Shown here: positions 62,364 through 64,000 of the stretch, piece after piece
Layout of the letters: every line of letters starts with the position of its first letter
Position numbering within the stretch: the stretch's first letter is position 1
NCBI RefSeq assembly: GCF_030272615.1
Contig: NC_081411.1
Coordinates: 152,137,971 to 152,201,970, forward strand
DNA from: Cryptomeria japonica
Lineage: Eukaryota > Streptophyta > Pinopsida > Cupressales > Cupressaceae
Length of the DNA: 64,000 bases
Reading direction: 5' to 3'
The notes under the pieces: model-generated
What the model was told of the DNA's origin: nothing
Database searches by the model: none
Seen by the model: the letters and a program-made list of their open reading frames with translations, nothing else
Position numbers and translations under genes: made by a program

Positions 62364-63293
62364 TTGCAACTTTTTCTGAAATTTGCAGGGATGAAAGGTA
62401 TGATGATTTTAGAGCTAATCTGAAAAAATTGAGTGATTTTACGATCTGTAGATAGGCCAAATTAAAGTTGCAATCTCAAAATTGAACCCTACCAAGATTG
62501 TCGAAAAATGCAAAATTTGAATTTTGAAAAAGAGAGGGAAACTGAAATTTTGAATTTTATGATTTTAGAGGGAATGTCAAAAGCAATGCAAGTTTTGAAA
62601 TTTAAGAATTGACTCAGTTTCACAAAATGCAAGAATTTGAATAAAGCACTGAAATTTTGAATGAATGCAAACACACTTTTTAGATTTAGGACAGTAAGAA
62701 CACAATTTTGACACAAAATTTCAGTTTCAATGATTTTTGAATGTTTAGAAGCCTTAATCCAAGCAATCACAAGACCAACTTTGACTGTAATTTTGAAGGT
62801 GTTATAATTGATAAAATCAGCCAAAATTTTGGATTTTAGCAGGAAAATACAGTAAGATCTAGCTCCCAAAATTTCAAAAAAAATGTCGGGGATGATGGCG
62901 CTCAAAGTGCACACGGTCCTTGCAACTTTTTTCCAAATTTTCAGGGATGAAAGATATTGTGATTTTATTGCAGAATCCAAAGTTACAGCTGATTTGGAGA
63001 TGTTTTGATCAGTGAAATTGTCGGACAAAGGTTGAATCAAGAGGGTTTCAAAAATTAGGGTTTTGACACTTAACCACTTAATTTTCAAAATTAAAGCACA
63101 AATATGAATTGATAATTTGTAATAGAAGGGTAGATCTGAAACAAGCATTAACAATTAAATATTTCTCAAGTTTAATTACTAAAAAGAAATTTTAGGGTTT
63201 TTATGCAATCACCTCTAAAATTTTGCAAAAGATCAAACATGGAAATGTAATCAATTTTTTCAGATCTAAGCATGAAAAATCAGAAAGGATGTT

Positions 63294-63311
63294 CACGTCG
63301 GGTTCACCAAA
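63294..63311 (-). promoter_or_regulatory. Primer binding site of the second Tat-like element
   Basis: The minus strand reads CCGCTTTACA-TT-TTGGTGAACCCGACGTGAA, starting a few bases after the LTR end. Confidence 0.75.
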
Positions 63312-63313
63312 AT

Positions 63314-64000
63314 GTAAAGCGGAAAATCGCGATCGAACCCTAGTTGCTCTCCCCTCTTCCAACTCCGAGGAGAGAGAAGGGAGATTCGCTAGGGTTGATG
63401 GTTTTCACTTAGGGGAGAGACTTTACATTCAAAAGTGGGGTTGAAACCCACAAGATCCAATCCCACACAATGCAAGATTGGATGCTAAATGAGTTTCAAG
63501 GGTTAAGACAGCAAGGCTACCCTCTTTTGTAAAGAATGTGCATAGGAGAATTAAGCTAGGAATGCATAGAAAGTGACAAAGATTCGCTTATAAACTGAGA
63601 TAGGAATACAGTATGAAGCTGCGGACCTGGAATTAGTAGTGAAATGTCGATACGGTGCTGTCCTACAAATTTGAGCAAAAGTTGTCGGGACGATGGCACC
63701 CAGCGCCATGGTCCTCCGAAAAATCCACGAAACGAAGGGGGATCTGTTCGTCTCTGCACAAGGATTCCAGATCTTCAATTTCAGCCGCGTACCTGCAACC
63801 TACACACAGAAAAGCGAAGACGATTAGGGGGTTAGGGATTAGGGGTTTGCCTTTAGGTCAAACCCCAGTTTTGGAATTAACCAAGAAATGAGCAAGTGCT
63901 GTAAATGTAAATGACTGTAAAACAAGTACTAATACCTTGATCTAAGGATGTTTGTATCCTTATGTGCGAAGGTATAGAGGTTGTATGTTGTATGTTGTAG
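63314..64000 (-). repeat. 5' LTR of the second Tat-like element, first 687 bp
   Basis: Direct repeat of 56,840-57,537. The TATA region and outer end lie beyond the window. Confidence 0.92.

Larger units (their letters stand above)
62206..63313 (-). other. Leader of the second Tat-like element with repeated structured motif
   Basis: About 1.1 kb between primer site and Gag ATG, AT-rich and non-coding. It contains two related blocks (about 62,255-62,420 and 62,815-62,980) sharing 'aaaatcagccaa', 'cacggtccttgcaactttt' and 'cagggatgaaag', each with a GC-rich motif that also recurs in the LTR. Confidence 0.7.
56840..64000 (-). mobile_element. Second Tat/Ogre-like element: Gag plus protease-like, no polymerase (continues past window)
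   Basis: 3' LTR 56,840-58,032 (TGTAAAGCGG...ACGCTACA), 5' LTR from 63,314 to beyond 64,000. Primer site TGGTGAACCCGACGTGAA next to the 5' LTR; polypurine tract AAAGTGGGGGCTAAA next to the 3' LTR. Inside: Gag (62,205-60,328) and a protease-like frame (to 58,777), followed by only 744 bp to the LTR. No RT, RNase H or integrase is present. Coding frames are nearly clean, so it may be recent. It is inserted in the gypsy 2 RNase H region; the left flanking bases are AGAAT. Confidence 0.9.

Overview
The window is plant nuclear DNA. It is AT-rich, has one intron-containing plant enzyme gene, and is dominated by nested Ty1/copia, Ty3/gypsy and LINE-type retroelements with plant priming sites (initiator tRNA-Met type TGGTATC...). 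Low gene density, very long LTRs, nested insertions and many gag-only derivatives suggest a large-genome seed plant, probably a gymnosperm. The gymnosperm assignment is inference. No prokaryotic features, rRNA, tRNA or CRISPR arrays were seen.

Layout. 1-1,020: the 3' end of a probable F-box/kelch-like gene whose last coding bases are part of a degenerate tandem array. 1,900-3,230: several local duplications. 3,502-4,916: a 5'-truncated LINE with a perfect 15-bp target duplication. 6,940-9,591 (minus): a complete ten-exon serine carboxypeptidase-like gene of 475 residues with its catalytic triad, splice sites and a TATA box; this is the only clearly intact host gene. 10,390-13,040: tandem repeats. 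12,617-14,435: the 3' end of a copia element.

16,717-31,887 (minus): one copia element with about 2.54-kb LTRs, a broken gag with coiled coil and two zinc knuckles, no pol, and CCATT target duplications. Its 5' LTR was later hit twice within 12 bp: by a young 5,084-bp copia element (25,101-30,184, LTRs differing at 5 of 477 positions, target duplication GTAAC) and by a 1,652-bp LTR-like insertion (30,197-31,848, CCTAT). The young element encodes Gag and protease followed by a long acidic region instead of integrase and reverse transcriptase.

34,780-36,340: LINE remnants. 36,471-42,645 (minus): a full-length decayed gypsy chromovirus-like element (CTTTC target duplication). 43,946-44,621: a long imperfect palindrome. 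45,900-53,600 (minus): a dead copia gag split by a plus-strand Tat/Ogre-like element (46,621-52,287). 54,155-54,282: (GA)64. 54,283-56,839 (minus): the 3' part of a second gypsy relative. It is interrupted by a second Tat/Ogre-like element (56,840 to beyond 64,000) that carries Gag and a protease-like domain but no pol.

How it works together: apart from the carboxypeptidase, this is a record of transposition. At least three distinct families (long-LTR copia, young copia, Tat-like) have Gag with or without protease but no replication enzymes, so they would need polymerase and integrase supplied in trans, while the gypsy and LINE copies that once encoded such enzymes are broken here.
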